NCBI RefSeq assembly: GCF_014204515.1
Contig: NZ_JACHLI010000036.1
Span: 1 to 64,000 of the forward strand
Origin: Pseudomonas nitroreducens
Lineage (GTDB): Bacteria > Pseudomonadota > Gammaproteobacteria > Pseudomonadales > Pseudomonadaceae
DNA: 64,000 nucleotides
Reading direction: 5' to 3'
The position numbers and the translations under genes are program-made. Below are positions 34,615-43,999 of the stretch, piece after piece (the first letter of the stretch is position 1; every line of letters starts with the position of its first letter). Below the pieces are notes generated by a model that was not told the origin of the DNA, searched no databases, and saw only the letters and a list, made by a program, of their open reading frames with translations.

Positions 34615-35244
34615 CTACCCCTGTTTCGGCTCACCAACTGCCCGTAGATCGCTTGCCGGAAACTGTGTGAAAAACTCCCTGGCACTTTGAGGTGTGGCGG
34701 TCAGCCAACTGTGATAGTCGCTGTCCTTCAGGATGACGACCATCCGCTTCTCATCGTCGGGTCGGTGGTAGTTCCGCATCAGGTCGTGGTCATCGGCATT
34801 GATGGTCAGCATGGAGAAGGAGTTGACGTCGTGCCCATCCTGGCCGCGCCAGCGCTCCCAGATGCCGGCGATCCCCATCATCTTGCCATCGGCCCTGCTT
34901 ATCCTGGTCGGTACCGCCTTACCGCTGCGCCAGTCAGGCTCGTAGATGGCGGCGGCCGGGATAATGCAGTAACGCGCTTCGCGCCAAGCGGAACGATACG
35001 AGGGCTTGGTCTCGACCGTTTCTGTCCTGGCGTTGTATGTCCGCCGGCCGAAGGCCTTCTCCTTGGCCCAGAAGGGGATTAGGCCAAAGGCACCCAGGGC
35101 AGCCTCCATGGAGCCTGGTGCATCTCCTGGACGAATGAATGGGGCGTCATAGAGCGGGAAGACCTGTTGCTTGAAGTCCGGGGTATCGAGGCCGAAAGCG
35201 TCTTTCAGCTGGGAGTGGCTTGGGGCTTCGTAGTGGCTGCACAT
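34615..35244 (-). CDS. yedK: SRAP-domain protein (YedK/HMCES family)
   Basis: This 209-residue single-domain SRAP protein has Cys2 right after the start Met, which is the residue that forms the DNA-protein crosslink with abasic sites. The NARTETVETKPSYRSA segment near 65-80, GIWERW near 108-113 and the KRMVVILKDSDYHSWL segment near 150 are all SRAP landmarks. It shields abasic sites in single-stranded DNA. The start is fixed by the need for Cys2. It complements umuDC as a DNA-damage function. Confidence 0.93.
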   Translation of the reverse strand: MCSHYEAPSHSQLKDAFGLDTPDFKQQVFPLYDAPFIRPGDAPGSMEAALGAFGLIPFWAKEKAFGRRTYNARTETVETKPSYRSAWREARYCIIPAAAIYEPDWRSGKAVPTRISRADGKMMGIAGIWERWRGQDGHDVNSFSMLTINADDHDLMRNYHRPDDEKRMVVILKDSDYHSWLTATPQSAREFFTQFPASDLRAVGEPKQG

Positions 35245-35308
35245 GGTTCGTACCTCAGGCGATCTATGGGGTGGAACCATAGTCGCCGAGGGACGGGGTG
35301 GCCAGGAA

Positions 35309-35878
35309 TCAGCCTAGAGAGGGGCCAGAGCTCTCTGCCTGGGGGGCAGTTACTTCAGGAGATTGGACTTGGAACTCCGGAGCTACCTGGAGCGACATCC
35401 TGAGGGCTTCAGGGATGTGACCTGCATCGAAACCAACTGCGGATAGTGGATCGAAGAGATCCCACGTGGCCGGGTCGCCGAAGTGCTTTGTGATCTCCGC
35501 ATGATCGGCCGGGTCGTGCATGTCGAAGACTCCCTGCTTGGTCACCCCCATGAAGTGCTGCAGCCAGATGTCCACGATGTAGCGTCCATCGATTACCGCG
35601 AAGCTATGGCCATCGCAATCCATGATGTCCTGATCCTCGACTGGATTGTCATCGACGTAGAAGCCGGCGCGCACACCGTTTCCCAGCGCCTCGACAACCC
35701 AGTCGGCACAGTTATCACAGCTGGACATGGGCTCACCGTTTGGAAGGCAAACTCGACCCTCAAACGGTTTTCCAGGGTTCTCGACCTGGAAGGCGGACTC
35801 ATCGAGTCCGGTTCTGACGTCCAGTACCTGCTCCTCGGACTGAGAGAAGCGCTCAATCAGCTCCAGCTTTCTGCTCAT
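35309..35878 (-). CDS. tandem paralogue B, unknown
   Basis: This 189-residue protein is clearly homologous along its whole length to the protein encoded just upstream. Shared blocks include CADWVVE, RAGF-V-DNPVED, FAVIDGR-IVD-WLQHF and KQGVFDMHDPADHA. Two cysteines in the C-x2-C/H-x2-C region may bind metal. The two genes are 16 bases apart and form an operon. The pattern of conserved Asp, His and Cys residues suggests an enzyme, but none is named. Confidence 0.75.
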   Translation of the reverse strand: MSRKLELIERFSQSEEQVLDVRTGLDESAFQVENPGKPFEGRVCLPNGEPMSSCDNCADWVVEALGNGVRAGFYVDDNPVEDQDIMDCDGHSFAVIDGRYIVDIWLQHFMGVTKQGVFDMHDPADHAEITKHFGDPATWDLFDPLSAVGFDAGHIPEALRMSLQVAPEFQVQSPEVTAPQAESSGPSLG

Positions 35879-35894
35879 GATCTGATCCTGATCG

Positions 35895-36458
35895 TTAGCC
35901 GAAGGATGGGGAGTTGTCTTCAGCGCCCTTGGGAGAGGGTTTTTCAGCGGCGAACTCAGGGGCAATCTGAATTGTCGGCCTGAGGGACTCAGGTACGAAT
36001 TCAGCTTTCAACAGCACCTTAGTGCTGGGGTCATACAGATCCCACTTACTCGGGTCGCCAAAGTGATGCGTGATCGCGGCATGATCGGCCGGGTCATGCA
36101 TGTCAAAGACACCTTGTTTGCTCGTCTCCGTGAAATGCTGCAGCCAGACATCTACGATGAAACGGCCATCGATCACGGCGAAGTTGTGCCCCTCTGCATC
36201 GACAATGGCCATGTCCTCGACTGGATTGTCCTCGACGAAGAACCCAGCGCGCATGCCAGTACCAAGAACTTCGATGACCCAGTCGGCACAGTGGTGGCAG
36301 TAGAACATCTCCTTGCCGTTAGGGAGCACCGATACGCCGTTGAACTCCCGACCTGAGTACTGGGCAGCGTGCTCATCCTCTGGGAGGTTGGTACTGTAGT
36401 CGACTTGTCGATCCTCTGATTTCGCGAAGCGATCAATCAGCTGCTGCTTTCTGCTCAT
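35895..36458 (-). CDS. tandem paralogue A, unknown
   Basis: This 187-residue protein is the upstream member of a tandem duplication with the 189-residue protein that follows. It shares the Cys-x2-Cys region (YCHHCADW), a DNPVED block, FAVIDGRFIVDVWLQHF and KQGVFDMHDPADHA. The N-terminal 40 and C-terminal 25 residues have diverged most. GGAG precedes the ATG. Function unknown. Confidence 0.75.
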   Translation of the reverse strand: MSRKQQLIDRFAKSEDRQVDYSTNLPEDEHAAQYSGREFNGVSVLPNGKEMFYCHHCADWVIEVLGTGMRAGFFVEDNPVEDMAIVDAEGHNFAVIDGRFIVDVWLQHFTETSKQGVFDMHDPADHAAITHHFGDPSKWDLYDPSTKVLLKAEFVPESLRPTIQIAPEFAAEKPSPKGAEDNSPSFG

Positions 36459-36568
36459 AGGGTACTCCTGGTTTTCTCCATAATGCCCTGGGATTTACAG
36501 TCGTTCCCAGTGCAATTTGCCGGTAAAGGAGATGCCTCCGTATGATGTGGTGATAGGAGGCTCCATTG

Positions 36569-37267
36569 ATGAAGCATGCTGATCTACTGGCCCGCCTAGC
36601 GGGTACGCACGTTGTCGACGACGCTGGACTGCCACTACGTGTCTATCGTGGCGAGAAAGCTGCGCCGGCCCCCGGCCATGAAGGCATGCACACGCTGCTG
36701 CCGTCGCTGTCCTTCGCCAGCGCCAGGATCGCGAGTGCCTATTCCTGGGCTGATATTGGTGAGGATGCCTGGTGTCGAGCTGAACCCTCTGCCGCTGATG
36801 CACCGCGCGTGTACCCGGTCTACCTCGACATGAAGAACCCGGCCTTCAACCAGCCGAATGACCCGTTCCTGGAGTACACCGACCTGGTGCGCGTGCTGGG
36901 AGAGGATCTGGCCATGCACTTCATGGTGCAGCACGAGCAGCTGGCCATGCAGACGGGTGCCTGGGAGGAGCTTTCGGATGAGCTTGGCTGCAGCTCCATC
37001 GCCCAAGTTGCGAACAAAGACCGGGCCCGCCTGAACGAGCTGTACATCCAGCTGTACCCGCTGCTTGATGATCCAGACTTCATCGGTGTGCTTCGCCAGG
37101 CCGGCTACGACGGCGCCATCTACACAGGCTCAGGGGTTGGGCTACGTGAGGTCGAGTACCGCGTCTTCGACGAGAGCTCAGTGATCTACGCCTTCTCCGT
37201 AGAGCCGGCGCCAGCGCCAGCTATCATACGAGAGAGGGTGGTCGAGGAGACCTGCTTCTCCATCTAG
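36569..37267 (+). CDS. ADP-ribosyltransferase-like protein (R-S-E type)
   Basis: This 232-residue protein shows the three landmarks of the ART fold: Arg27 in RVYRGE, the Ser-rich strand SLSFAS at 46-51, and Glu196 in EVEYRVF followed by a VIYAF strand. The last block is typical of ART domains in phage polyvalent proteins. It would transfer ADP-ribose from NAD to a target. AGGAGG lies 9 bases before the ATG. It converges on the next gene with a four-base overlap of stops. Two other ART-like genes lie at 50378-51552. Confidence 0.65.
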   Translation: MKHADLLARLAGTHVVDDAGLPLRVYRGEKAAPAPGHEGMHTLLPSLSFASARIASAYSWADIGEDAWCRAEPSAADAPRVYPVYLDMKNPAFNQPNDPFLEYTDLVRVLGEDLAMHFMVQHEQLAMQTGAWEELSDELGCSSIAQVANKDRARLNELYIQLYPLLDDPDFIGVLRQAGYDGAIYTGSGVGLREVEYRVFDESSVIYAFSVEPAPAPAIIRERVVEETCFSI

Positions 37268-38376
37268 CGGCGCTTCGCGGCACGTGTTTCCATCGCGGGG
37301 ATGATGGCCATCAGATCCTGATCAGTATCGAGACTGGCGTAGAACCCTTGCTTCATCCCATAAGCCACAGGCTCAAATTTCGTCGGCACCGGTTCAAATG
37401 GAAGGCTGGAGAAGAATTTGTCTTGCTGCTGTTCAGGAGTAAGGTCGCAGACGCAGAAGACCCGATCACCATCCTTGAGAAAGAGCACCATATCGCTGAA
37501 ATGCCCAGGGGCCTTCATCCAGGCACCATGAGCGTAAGTGGTGACGATTAGTGGAGAGCGGTTGCCAGAAGTCAGCTCAACCAGTCGGGCTATCATCTTA
37601 TCAGCGGGGGTCAACGTAATCGGAGTTTGGCGCGGGATAGGCTCCCCGACCCTGGCTCGAAGAGCCGCATTTATTTGGCGCTTGAGGCGGTCAACACGAC
37701 TCTCAAGCTCATTCAGCTCCTGATCCGTAAAGATCTCGTAGCTTCCGAAATCAGGCTTGAACCAATAGCTCAGCGCCAGCTTCTTTACCTGTGATTGTGG
37801 GCCAACCTTGTTGCTGTCGATGTAGGTCAGTTCGAGGCCAAGTTCTACGCCATGGACTAGCTCATCAAGCAGGATGCGCATCATGGTCAGGTCAGGGCTC
37901 ATCATCTCCAGAGACAGATCAACCTCAGCGACGTGGATACCGCCTTTCTCGAGCTTCACCGGGCCATTTAGCCGAACCACTGCATCGAAAGCGCCGGCAG
38001 AGCATGATGTGACTTCCAGGCCAGTGAGGTGGGCGCTAGCCTGCCCGTTGACCACGAACGGCAACTCAATGGAGAAAGAGGCAGATTTGACACCAATCAG
38101 CTCACCCTCAAGATTGGACTGATCTTCAATCCACAGGTGGTAGTCCGGCCACGCCGCAGCAACTGCTACCTCAAGCTCATCTTCCGACTCGCAAAGCCCC
38201 CTGATGTGTTGACTGTGGAAGTCACGATACTCGGCATGTGTTAGGTAGGCCGGGTGCTTAACTGGAAGCTGCTGCACAGTCCCGGCGGTCGCTAGCGCAA
38301 CATCTGCGGGTGCGAGCTGCCAGAGCTTGGAAAGAGTAGGGAAGACCTTGAGAACTCCGAGTAGATCGATAGGCAT
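37264..38376 (-). CDS. hypothetical protein
   Basis: This 370-residue soluble protein has strand-rich segments at about 110-200 and a helical charged segment near 235-265. No signal peptide, membrane segment or catalytic motif was recognised. AGGAG lies 6 bases before the ATG at 38376, which rules out the longer frame to 38451. Confidence 0.7.
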   Translation of the reverse strand: MPIDLLGVLKVFPTLSKLWQLAPADVALATAGTVQQLPVKHPAYLTHAEYRDFHSQHIRGLCESEDELEVAVAAAWPDYHLWIEDQSNLEGELIGVKSASFSIELPFVVNGQASAHLTGLEVTSCSAGAFDAVVRLNGPVKLEKGGIHVAEVDLSLEMMSPDLTMMRILLDELVHGVELGLELTYIDSNKVGPQSQVKKLALSYWFKPDFGSYEIFTDQELNELESRVDRLKRQINAALRARVGEPIPRQTPITLTPADKMIARLVELTSGNRSPLIVTTYAHGAWMKAPGHFSDMVLFLKDGDRVFCVCDLTPEQQQDKFFSSLPFEPVPTKFEPVAYGMKQGFYASLDTDQDLMAIIPAMETRAAKRR

Positions 38377-38528
38377 CTCGACTCCTGTCACATGGCCTGT
38401 AAACTCTACGGATGGCGATGATATGCCAGCGGCTTGGGTTCGCCCAGCCACAAACTGTCCTGACCGGCGCGCCGGTCAGACACTTTCGCATGCCCGGCCA
38501 TACTCGGGATGCATTCAAGGGTGGGTTG

Positions 38529-38966
38529 ATGAACGACACGACAAGATCTGCACTCGTTTCCTGTGAGATGCAGACGGCAAGGCAAGCTTTGGAGAACCTG
38601 GTGAAGGCGAGGGCTGCCCTCAACGTTTCGGCGAAGGCCGGGCTTCTGGAGATCAATATCTCCCCTGAGCTCGCGGCTCACTACATCGAGTTGCACGGAG
38701 ATAAGGGTCGGTATGACCTGGAAGTACTCACCGGCCGGCGGGACACTATCGCGTCGGTGAACACAAAGATTTTCATGCGCCTCGAAGACCCGGTGGATAC
38801 CGGGGCCTTGGAGCAGATTGTCGAGTCATCGAGCTGCAAACTGTTCATGCGGCATGATGGTTTACCGGCGCCGCTTGCCTCTGGCTACCAGCAACCTGAA
38901 CCGATCCATGAGCGGAGCTTCGCGAGCAGGCTCATGCGCAGAGCGAGATCTCTTCTCGGCTGCTAG
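38529..38966 (+). CDS. hypothetical protein
   Basis: This 145-residue protein has an N-terminal helix and a basic C-terminal tail. No family was recognised. The ribosome site is weak, so the start is uncertain. It is a single gene between divergent and convergent neighbours. Confidence 0.55.
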   Translation: MNDTTRSALVSCEMQTARQALENLVKARAALNVSAKAGLLEINISPELAAHYIELHGDKGRYDLEVLTGRRDTIASVNTKIFMRLEDPVDTGALEQIVESSSCKLFMRHDGLPAPLASGYQQPEPIHERSFASRLMRRARSLLGC

Positions 38967-39063
38967 GACGGCAAGCCTGCAGACTCAAAATGCTCTACGT
39001 GTCGAACATTAAGCTAGTTAGTGATCGATGTGTAGAGCATTTTACTTGAGTTTCATTGGGTAT

Positions 39064-39097
39064 GAGTTACCCTCTATGGATACGAAGAGGGTAACTC
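39064..39097. promoter_or_regulatory. 12-base perfect inverted repeat, likely HipB operator
   Basis: GAGTTACCCTCT (39064-39075) and AGAGGGTAACTC (39086-39097) are perfect reverse complements with a 10-base spacer. The right arm ends one base before the hipB ATG and contains its ribosome site, so bound HipB would block both transcription and translation start. This is an autoregulatory arrangement expected for hipBA. Confidence 0.8.
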
Positions 39098-39098
39098 C

Positions 39099-39425
39099 AT
39101 GGCACGCCGCACCTATTCGACACAGACTAAATCCATTGTCGCCACCCTGGGCCAGCTCATTCAGATCGCCCGCAAAGAGCGCGGTATGTCTGCGGCTGAC
39201 GTCGCTGCACGGGCCAGCATCGCACGAGGTACGTTGACTCGCATTGAGGCCGGCGACCCGACGTGTGAGATCGGGGTCGTCTTCGAGCTCTGCGTGATCC
39301 TGGGCGTTCCTCTCTACGGCTCCGAGAGAGAGCATTCGCTGCTGAAACAGCATGCTGAGGAGAAGCTCCAGCTCCTCCCCAAGCGCGTCCGCAACGTAAC
39401 CCCGAAGGTGGACAATGACTTCTGA
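39099..39425 (+). CDS. hipB: HipB-like antitoxin / XRE repressor
   Basis: This 108-residue protein has a Cro/CI helix-turn-helix at about residues 22-75 (ARKERGMSAADVAARASIA as the first helices). It should bind the inverted repeat at its own start and neutralise HipA. It overlaps hipA by 11 bases, so the two are translationally coupled. The C-terminal tail is basic. Confidence 0.88.
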   Translation: MARRTYSTQTKSIVATLGQLIQIARKERGMSAADVAARASIARGTLTRIEAGDPTCEIGVVFELCVILGVPLYGSEREHSLLKQHAEEKLQLLPKRVRNVTPKVDNDF

Positions 39426-40725
39426 GCGCATCGACTCCTGCTTCGTCTGGATCTGGCTTCCGGGAGATGTTGAGCCGGTTGTTGCCGGCCGCCTGCAGCG
39501 CGACGGAAGGCGTTTCGTGTTCGCCTACGGTAAGAGCTACCTGGCGCGCAAAAAGGCTATAGCCATCAACCTGCAGGAGTTGCCGCTGGGCACCGAGGTG
39601 ATCGTCCCGCGCGACGGCATGACCATGCCGAGCTGCATCCGCGATGGTTCCCCCGACGCTTGGGGCCGACGCGTCATCCTGAACAAGATCTTCGGCAAGA
39701 GAGACGCTGACGACCATGGCCAGGCTGAACTGGACGAGATGACCTACCTCATGGAGTCTGGCTCTGATCGTATCGGTGCCCTGGACTTCCAGGTGTCGGC
39801 GACAGAATACGTCGCGCGCCAGTCGACCCAGGCCTCCCTGGATGAGCTGCTGCAGTTCGCTGAGTACGTAGAGAAGGGCATGCCGCTGACTCCTGAGCTC
39901 GAGGTCGCGCTCAACCATGGCTCTTCCATCGGTGGCGCTCGGCCGAAAGCGCTGATCAACAACGGCAAGGCCAAATTCATCGCCAAGTTCTCCTCGACGA
40001 AGGACGAGATCAACTTCGTTGGCGGTGAGTTCCTGGCCATGCGCCTGGCGAGCATCGCCGGCATGAACGTAGCACCCGTCGAGATGGTGCAGGCAAAAGG
40101 CAAGGATGTGCTCCTCGTGCAGCGCTTCGACCGCATCCACCAGGATCATGGTTGGAGTCGGCGCCTGATGTCATCGGCGCTGACGCTGTTGGGGCTCGAC
40201 GAGATGCAGGCCCGCTACTGCAGCTACGAAGAACTGACCGACATCATGAGGCGCGACTTCAGTGATCCGAAGAGGGATCTGCGCGAGCTGTTCTCCCGGC
40301 TGACCTTCAACGTGCTCTGCGGCAACACCGACGATCACGGTCGGAACCATGCGGCCTTCTTCGACGGCCGTCAGTACGATCTGACGCCGGCTTACGATAT
40401 TTGCCCTCAATCCAGGACAGGTGAAGAGGCTTCGCAGGCCATGCGCATCCTTGGCGAGCGCTCTAACAGCAGCCTTGGCTTGTGCCTCAGCGCCAGCAGC
40501 AAGTTCCTGCTGGATGAAGGTGAGGCCGCCAGCATCATCGAACATCAACTGCTGGTCATTCGTGACGCCTGGCGCCAGGTAGCCGACGAGGTTCGGATCA
40601 GCGAAGTCGACCGGAACGTGATGAAGGCTACTCAGTGGCTGAACCCCTATGCCTTCTACGACTTGGCGGGCACGCAGTACGAGAATCTGGCTCGCCTGGG
40701 TGAAGAGGTGCGGAAGGGCCTGTAG
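39415..40725 (+). CDS. hipA: HipA-like Ser/Thr kinase toxin
   Basis: This 436-residue protein is full length for HipA. It has the N-terminal subdomain, the GGARPKA loop near residues 180-186, and the kinase catalytic block NTDDHGRNH near 302-310 followed by YDLTPAYDI with the metal-binding Asp. E. coli HipA phosphorylates glutamyl-tRNA synthetase and causes persistence. Motifs indicate an active kinase. Its partner HipB is encoded directly upstream. Confidence 0.94.
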   Translation: MTSERIDSCFVWIWLPGDVEPVVAGRLQRDGRRFVFAYGKSYLARKKAIAINLQELPLGTEVIVPRDGMTMPSCIRDGSPDAWGRRVILNKIFGKRDADDHGQAELDEMTYLMESGSDRIGALDFQVSATEYVARQSTQASLDELLQFAEYVEKGMPLTPELEVALNHGSSIGGARPKALINNGKAKFIAKFSSTKDEINFVGGEFLAMRLASIAGMNVAPVEMVQAKGKDVLLVQRFDRIHQDHGWSRRLMSSALTLLGLDEMQARYCSYEELTDIMRRDFSDPKRDLRELFSRLTFNVLCGNTDDHGRNHAAFFDGRQYDLTPAYDICPQSRTGEEASQAMRILGERSNSSLGLCLSASSKFLLDEGEAASIIEHQLLVIRDAWRQVADEVRISEVDRNVMKATQWLNPYAFYDLAGTQYENLARLGEEVRKGL

Positions 40726-40869
40726 GCCATTTGCGCATTGCAGCGAGCGTTAACGGGTTTAGTGCTCGCTCTGTAGAACAGTGACGGCTTTCGCATCCCG
40801 GCGCAGCGGAGCTTTCGTAGCACACCATCCTGCATGAGAGAATCCTGTAAATACTACAGGAGTGGCCAC

Positions 40870-41415
40870 GTGATCGCGAATTCAGTATCGGCAGCAGGAA
40901 GCATCGTCACCCAGTTGGGGCCAAAGCTTTTGGAGTCGCCTGATCACCAGCAGCAGGCCACCTACCAGCAGCTGCTGGTGGCATTTACGCTCGGACGGTG
41001 GTTACGCAGCAGTGATGCCCTGCTGGTGGCAGCCAATGAAGACGAGGTCAGTGTGCGCCGGCTCATGGCTGAGCACTTCGATGAAGATGTGATGGAGCGC
41101 GCCGAGCGCTCGCACGCCTATTGGCGAACCGCCGTGCTGGGATTCTTCGACAAGGCCCTCCAGGTGATGGCCTTCGTCAACCGGATCGAGCTCTTCCGGT
41201 GGGTGTCGAAGATCGACCCGATCCTTTATGTCGCCATGGTCAGTCGGATGAGTCCGGTTCAGCCCTCAGAGGTATTCGCCCTGGTATTCCACACCAAGGC
41301 CGAGTCCGAAGCCGGCGAACCTATCGTATTCGAGGGTGTGACCGGCCGCCGGCAGCAACCGGCTGAAATGAGGAGCGAGGAGCAATCGGCACCGCAACAC
41401 CGCGTACCGGCTTGA
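40870..41415 (+). CDS. hypothetical protein
   Basis: This 181-residue soluble protein has a helical N-terminal half rich in Gln, and a Trp/Phe-rich middle. GTG at 40870 is chosen because AGGAG lies 8 bases upstream; a possible ATG at 40834 has no ribosome site. No family was recognised. Confidence 0.6.
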   Translation: MIANSVSAAGSIVTQLGPKLLESPDHQQQATYQQLLVAFTLGRWLRSSDALLVAANEDEVSVRRLMAEHFDEDVMERAERSHAYWRTAVLGFFDKALQVMAFVNRIELFRWVSKIDPILYVAMVSRMSPVQPSEVFALVFHTKAESEAGEPIVFEGVTGRRQQPAEMRSEEQSAPQHRVPA

Positions 41416-41456
41416 GGGCATTTCCACGACAAACGAGGAGACGGTTCACTCGTGGA

Positions 41457-42080
41457 TTACCGGCCGGTTTGATTGTGGAGCGCCTCCATGCATGGCTCTA
41501 ACTGCTTGTGCAGGCGAGGGTTGGATTGCGCGCGGTCGATTAGCGCCAGCTTCTGATCCAGGGGGAGGGACATAAACGATCCGCAGAAGTAGGCAGTATT
41601 AGCGTTGTCCTTGTCGGCCTGGGTAGGATTCGGATTTATGAGCTTCTTTTGCGCTGCAGTCAGGGGTTCAGGCATCGGTAGCTCACCACACGCTTCGAGC
41701 GCCGCCTTGGTTAGGCGCGGGGTGAAGACTAGCGAGAAGGTTTGCATCAATCCGTTCTCGCGGAGCTGCCCTGTTCGGCTTGGGCAATTGAACGTCACGC
41801 GCGCGGTTTTCTGACCGTCGAGAGCATTGAAGGAAACCCCATTGCCACTCCGCACTACAGAGGACGGGTCAAGCAGCGCTTGCTCACCTTCGATTTTGGG
41901 GATGCTGCGGGCTCCAGGCTGCTGGGCCTTTACAGGTGTTTGCGCTGCCGCGACCGGCAGATGAATCAGAGAGCGTGAATTAGCCGCGTCGAAATCGGCC
42001 CGCATACTTGAGCCGGCGCAGCCGCTGAGGATGAGGGCGGCGGTCGCAACTACGGCCGCCATTCTGAGGTATTTGGTCAT
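41457..42080 (-). CDS. lipoprotein, unknown
   Basis: This 207-residue protein has a short basic start, a hydrophobic stretch and the lipobox LSGC with the lipidated Cys near residue 21. The mature part contains paired cysteines and a helical C-terminal part. An ATG at 42116 is possible, but 42080 gives a standard signal peptide. It is one of three lipoprotein genes between 41.4 and 44.7 kb, all leftward. Confidence 0.7.
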   Translation of the reverse strand: MTKYLRMAAVVATAALILSGCAGSSMRADFDAANSRSLIHLPVAAAQTPVKAQQPGARSIPKIEGEQALLDPSSVVRSGNGVSFNALDGQKTARVTFNCPSRTGQLRENGLMQTFSLVFTPRLTKAALEACGELPMPEPLTAAQKKLINPNPTQADKDNANTAYFCGSFMSLPLDQKLALIDRAQSNPRLHKQLEPCMEALHNQTGR

Positions 42081-42125
42081 CTTCGTTATGGCTTCCTGTT
42101 TGCCGGTATAGATCATCTTGCTGGA

Positions 42126-42731
42126 TTAGAAGGCACTACTGAGTCCCGTGCGAGTGCTGCTCAGGCTTTTTCCCATGATGGATCGGCCGATGCCGTTGTG
42201 AGAACCGCGCCCTGGCGACGTCCACACCTTGTAGCCGAACCTCTGCTCGAACACTGTGAAAGGCATTGCCGCGAGCTTATCAGCCCATTTCTTGTGACCT
42301 TCGCGGTCTTGTACATAGGTCGCGCCCTCGGCTCCTTCGAGCTCCCAGCCGATCATCTTCTGCCGGTATCGGGCCACCAGGAACAGGTAGCTTTCGGTCG
42401 CCTTTTCATGGATCTCGTCCAGGGAGAGACCGTCAATGTCTTTCGCGACTAGTTCTGCCTGATCGTCACGATCCGGGTACTTCTCAGCGTGTAGCTTGAG
42501 AAGCACCTGGAGATCACGCCGCGACGACTGATAGCGATCATCCGAACCGAAGGTGAAGTCATTTTTCGGATCGTAAGTGGTGTAGCCAGCAAGCAGACGC
42601 ATTGTCTCGAGGCTATCCCACATACTGTTCGCGGAGCTGCCATCGACGAGATACGGCATGCGCTCAGTGTGGCAGGCGGTGCTGACTAGCGCGGCCGAAA
42701 GGGCAAGGGCGGAGGTTGCGGCGAGCTTCAA
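42126..42731 (-). CDS. lipoprotein, unknown
   Basis: This 201-residue protein has a signal with lipobox STAC (Cys20). The mature part is Trp/Arg-rich with acidic helical stretches. The start codon is TTG, supported by AAGGAG 7 bases upstream. It lies 45 bases before another lipoprotein gene and is probably co-transcribed with it. Confidence 0.75.
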   Translation of the reverse strand: MKLAATSALALSAALVSTACHTERMPYLVDGSSANSMWDSLETMRLLAGYTTYDPKNDFTFGSDDRYQSSRRDLQVLLKLHAEKYPDRDDQAELVAKDIDGLSLDEIHEKATESYLFLVARYRQKMIGWELEGAEGATYVQDREGHKKWADKLAAMPFTVFEQRFGYKVWTSPGRGSHNGIGRSIMGKSLSSTRTGLSSAF

Positions 42732-42798
42732 GTCGAACTCCTTGTTCGGGTTGACGCTCAGGGAGCGACAGAAGCCTCAATTCTAATGCCATAATGAC

Positions 42799-42812
42799 AT
42801 GCTTTAAAGCAT
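42799..42812. promoter_or_regulatory. 14-base palindrome upstream of lipoprotein genes
   Basis: ATGCTTTAAAGCAT is a perfect palindrome 68 bases upstream of the TTG start at 42731, in an AT-rich gap. It could be an operator for the lipoprotein operon. No known regulator is matched. Confidence 0.4.
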
Positions 42813-42935
42813 TTTCGACTTAAACCCGCGCTGCGGAAGGGGGCAGTATCACCGGCAGTTGAAGCGGCCTGGTTTGTTGCTTACAAAAATGAGATAGCCC
42901 GGCGCCGCCGGGATCAATCGATGTCGAAGAGTCTC

Positions 42936-43433
42936 TTACTCGCTTCGCGGCGGCGCCTTGTAGCCGCTGTGTTTATCCGCATCGTAGTCCAGGATGAAGG
43001 GCTTCTCGGGAATGTCACCCAGAAGCCAGCGGACGTTGTCAGCTTCGTATCGAACCCTGTCAGGGTACTCGGAGCGCTCGATGGTGATGCCCTCGAACAT
43101 TTCCCCGCCTTCACGCATCAGGATCGCCGTGAAGTTGGACTTCCCGTTGCTCTCCGGCATTGACCCGTACCAGACCTTAAGGCGCGGCCGGGCCTCGAGT
43201 TCTTTCACCATGGCCTCTAGCTCAGCCACTCTGGCACGCAGTTGCTCAACCTCCGAGACGTCTCCCTGCGGCTGTGGTGGCATTCCCTGGATGCTGCCGT
43301 CGCGCCAGCTGGGGAGTTTTTCCTCGCCGATGCCTGTTTTCCTGGCAATCGAGGGCACGCAGCCCCCGTGTGGACTGCACATGCCCGGCGTGCGGCAGTC
43401 GGTCATGGTGTTGGCGCAGATCAGGGTATGCAT
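42936..43433 (-). CDS. Cys-rich protein with coiled coil, unknown
   Basis: This 165-residue protein has an N-terminal segment with four cysteines (positions 6, 13, 19, 25) that could bind metal or form disulfides. A heptad-rich coiled coil at about 60-85 leads to a strand-rich C-terminal domain. No family can be named. It is a leftward gene between the lipoprotein and nucleotide-kinase genes. Confidence 0.65.
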   Translation of the reverse strand: MHTLICANTMTDCRTPGMCSPHGGCVPSIARKTGIGEEKLPSWRDGSIQGMPPQPQGDVSEVEQLRARVAELEAMVKELEARPRLKVWYGSMPESNGKSNFTAILMREGGEMFEGITIERSEYPDRVRYEADNVRWLLGDIPEKPFILDYDADKHSGYKAPPRSE

Positions 43434-43504
43434 GAGCCACCTATAGCAGGATGTGGGAGCAGGAGTTGACCAACTGGTTGATGGTCGGGGCAGGGAAGGC
43501 CTGA

Positions 43505-43999
43505 TCAGCGTGTCAGGAACTTGGCCAGGCGCTCCAGGCGTACATGGAAATCAGCCAGGTCAGTGTTGTTCGACACGATGATGTCGGCGTCTTCACGCAC
43601 CAGGTTCATGCTGCCGGCACCCTCCGGTGGAAGGCGGTCGCTGGCGTCGATCCAAATGGCAAGGTCGACCAGTCCCGCAGCTTTTAAGGCGAAGAACTCA
43701 TCCCGGTCGCGGATGCCGCAGTACACGTCATGCGAGTCGAAAATTTCCCGCCCAAGGCGGGTTCTATCGCCGTCGTTGTAGGAACGGATAGCGTTGTACC
43801 AGGTGTCGCGGTGGTTCATGCGGTCATTGAAGCATTCCTCCACGGTACCGTAGCCGTGCTCGCCTTTCATCTGGTCGAAGATGAAGCGTTCGCAGGCGAA
43901 GAACGACGAGGAGACGAAGGACAGGCCGAAGTGATCCCAGAGGAACTCGCATGCGGTGTCTTTGCCGTGGCGCTGGTGTCCGAAGACGATGAGTCTCAT
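43505..43999 (-). CDS. dNMP-kinase-like P-loop protein
   Basis: This 164-residue protein begins with a strand and a P-loop GHQRHGKDT at about 7-15, as in phage-type deoxynucleoside monophosphate kinases. Arg-rich helices near 90-100 could form the LID, and IWIDASDRLPP near 118-128 fits the base-binding part. It would phosphorylate dNMPs for DNA synthesis. The gene is alone and short of a ribosome site that I can judge. Confidence 0.7.
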   Translation of the reverse strand: MRLIVFGHQRHGKDTACEFLWDHFGLSFVSSSFFACERFIFDQMKGEHGYGTVEECFNDRMNHRDTWYNAIRSYNDGDRTRLGREIFDSHDVYCGIRDRDEFFALKAAGLVDLAIWIDASDRLPPEGAGSMNLVREDADIIVSNNTDLADFHVRLERLAKFLTR

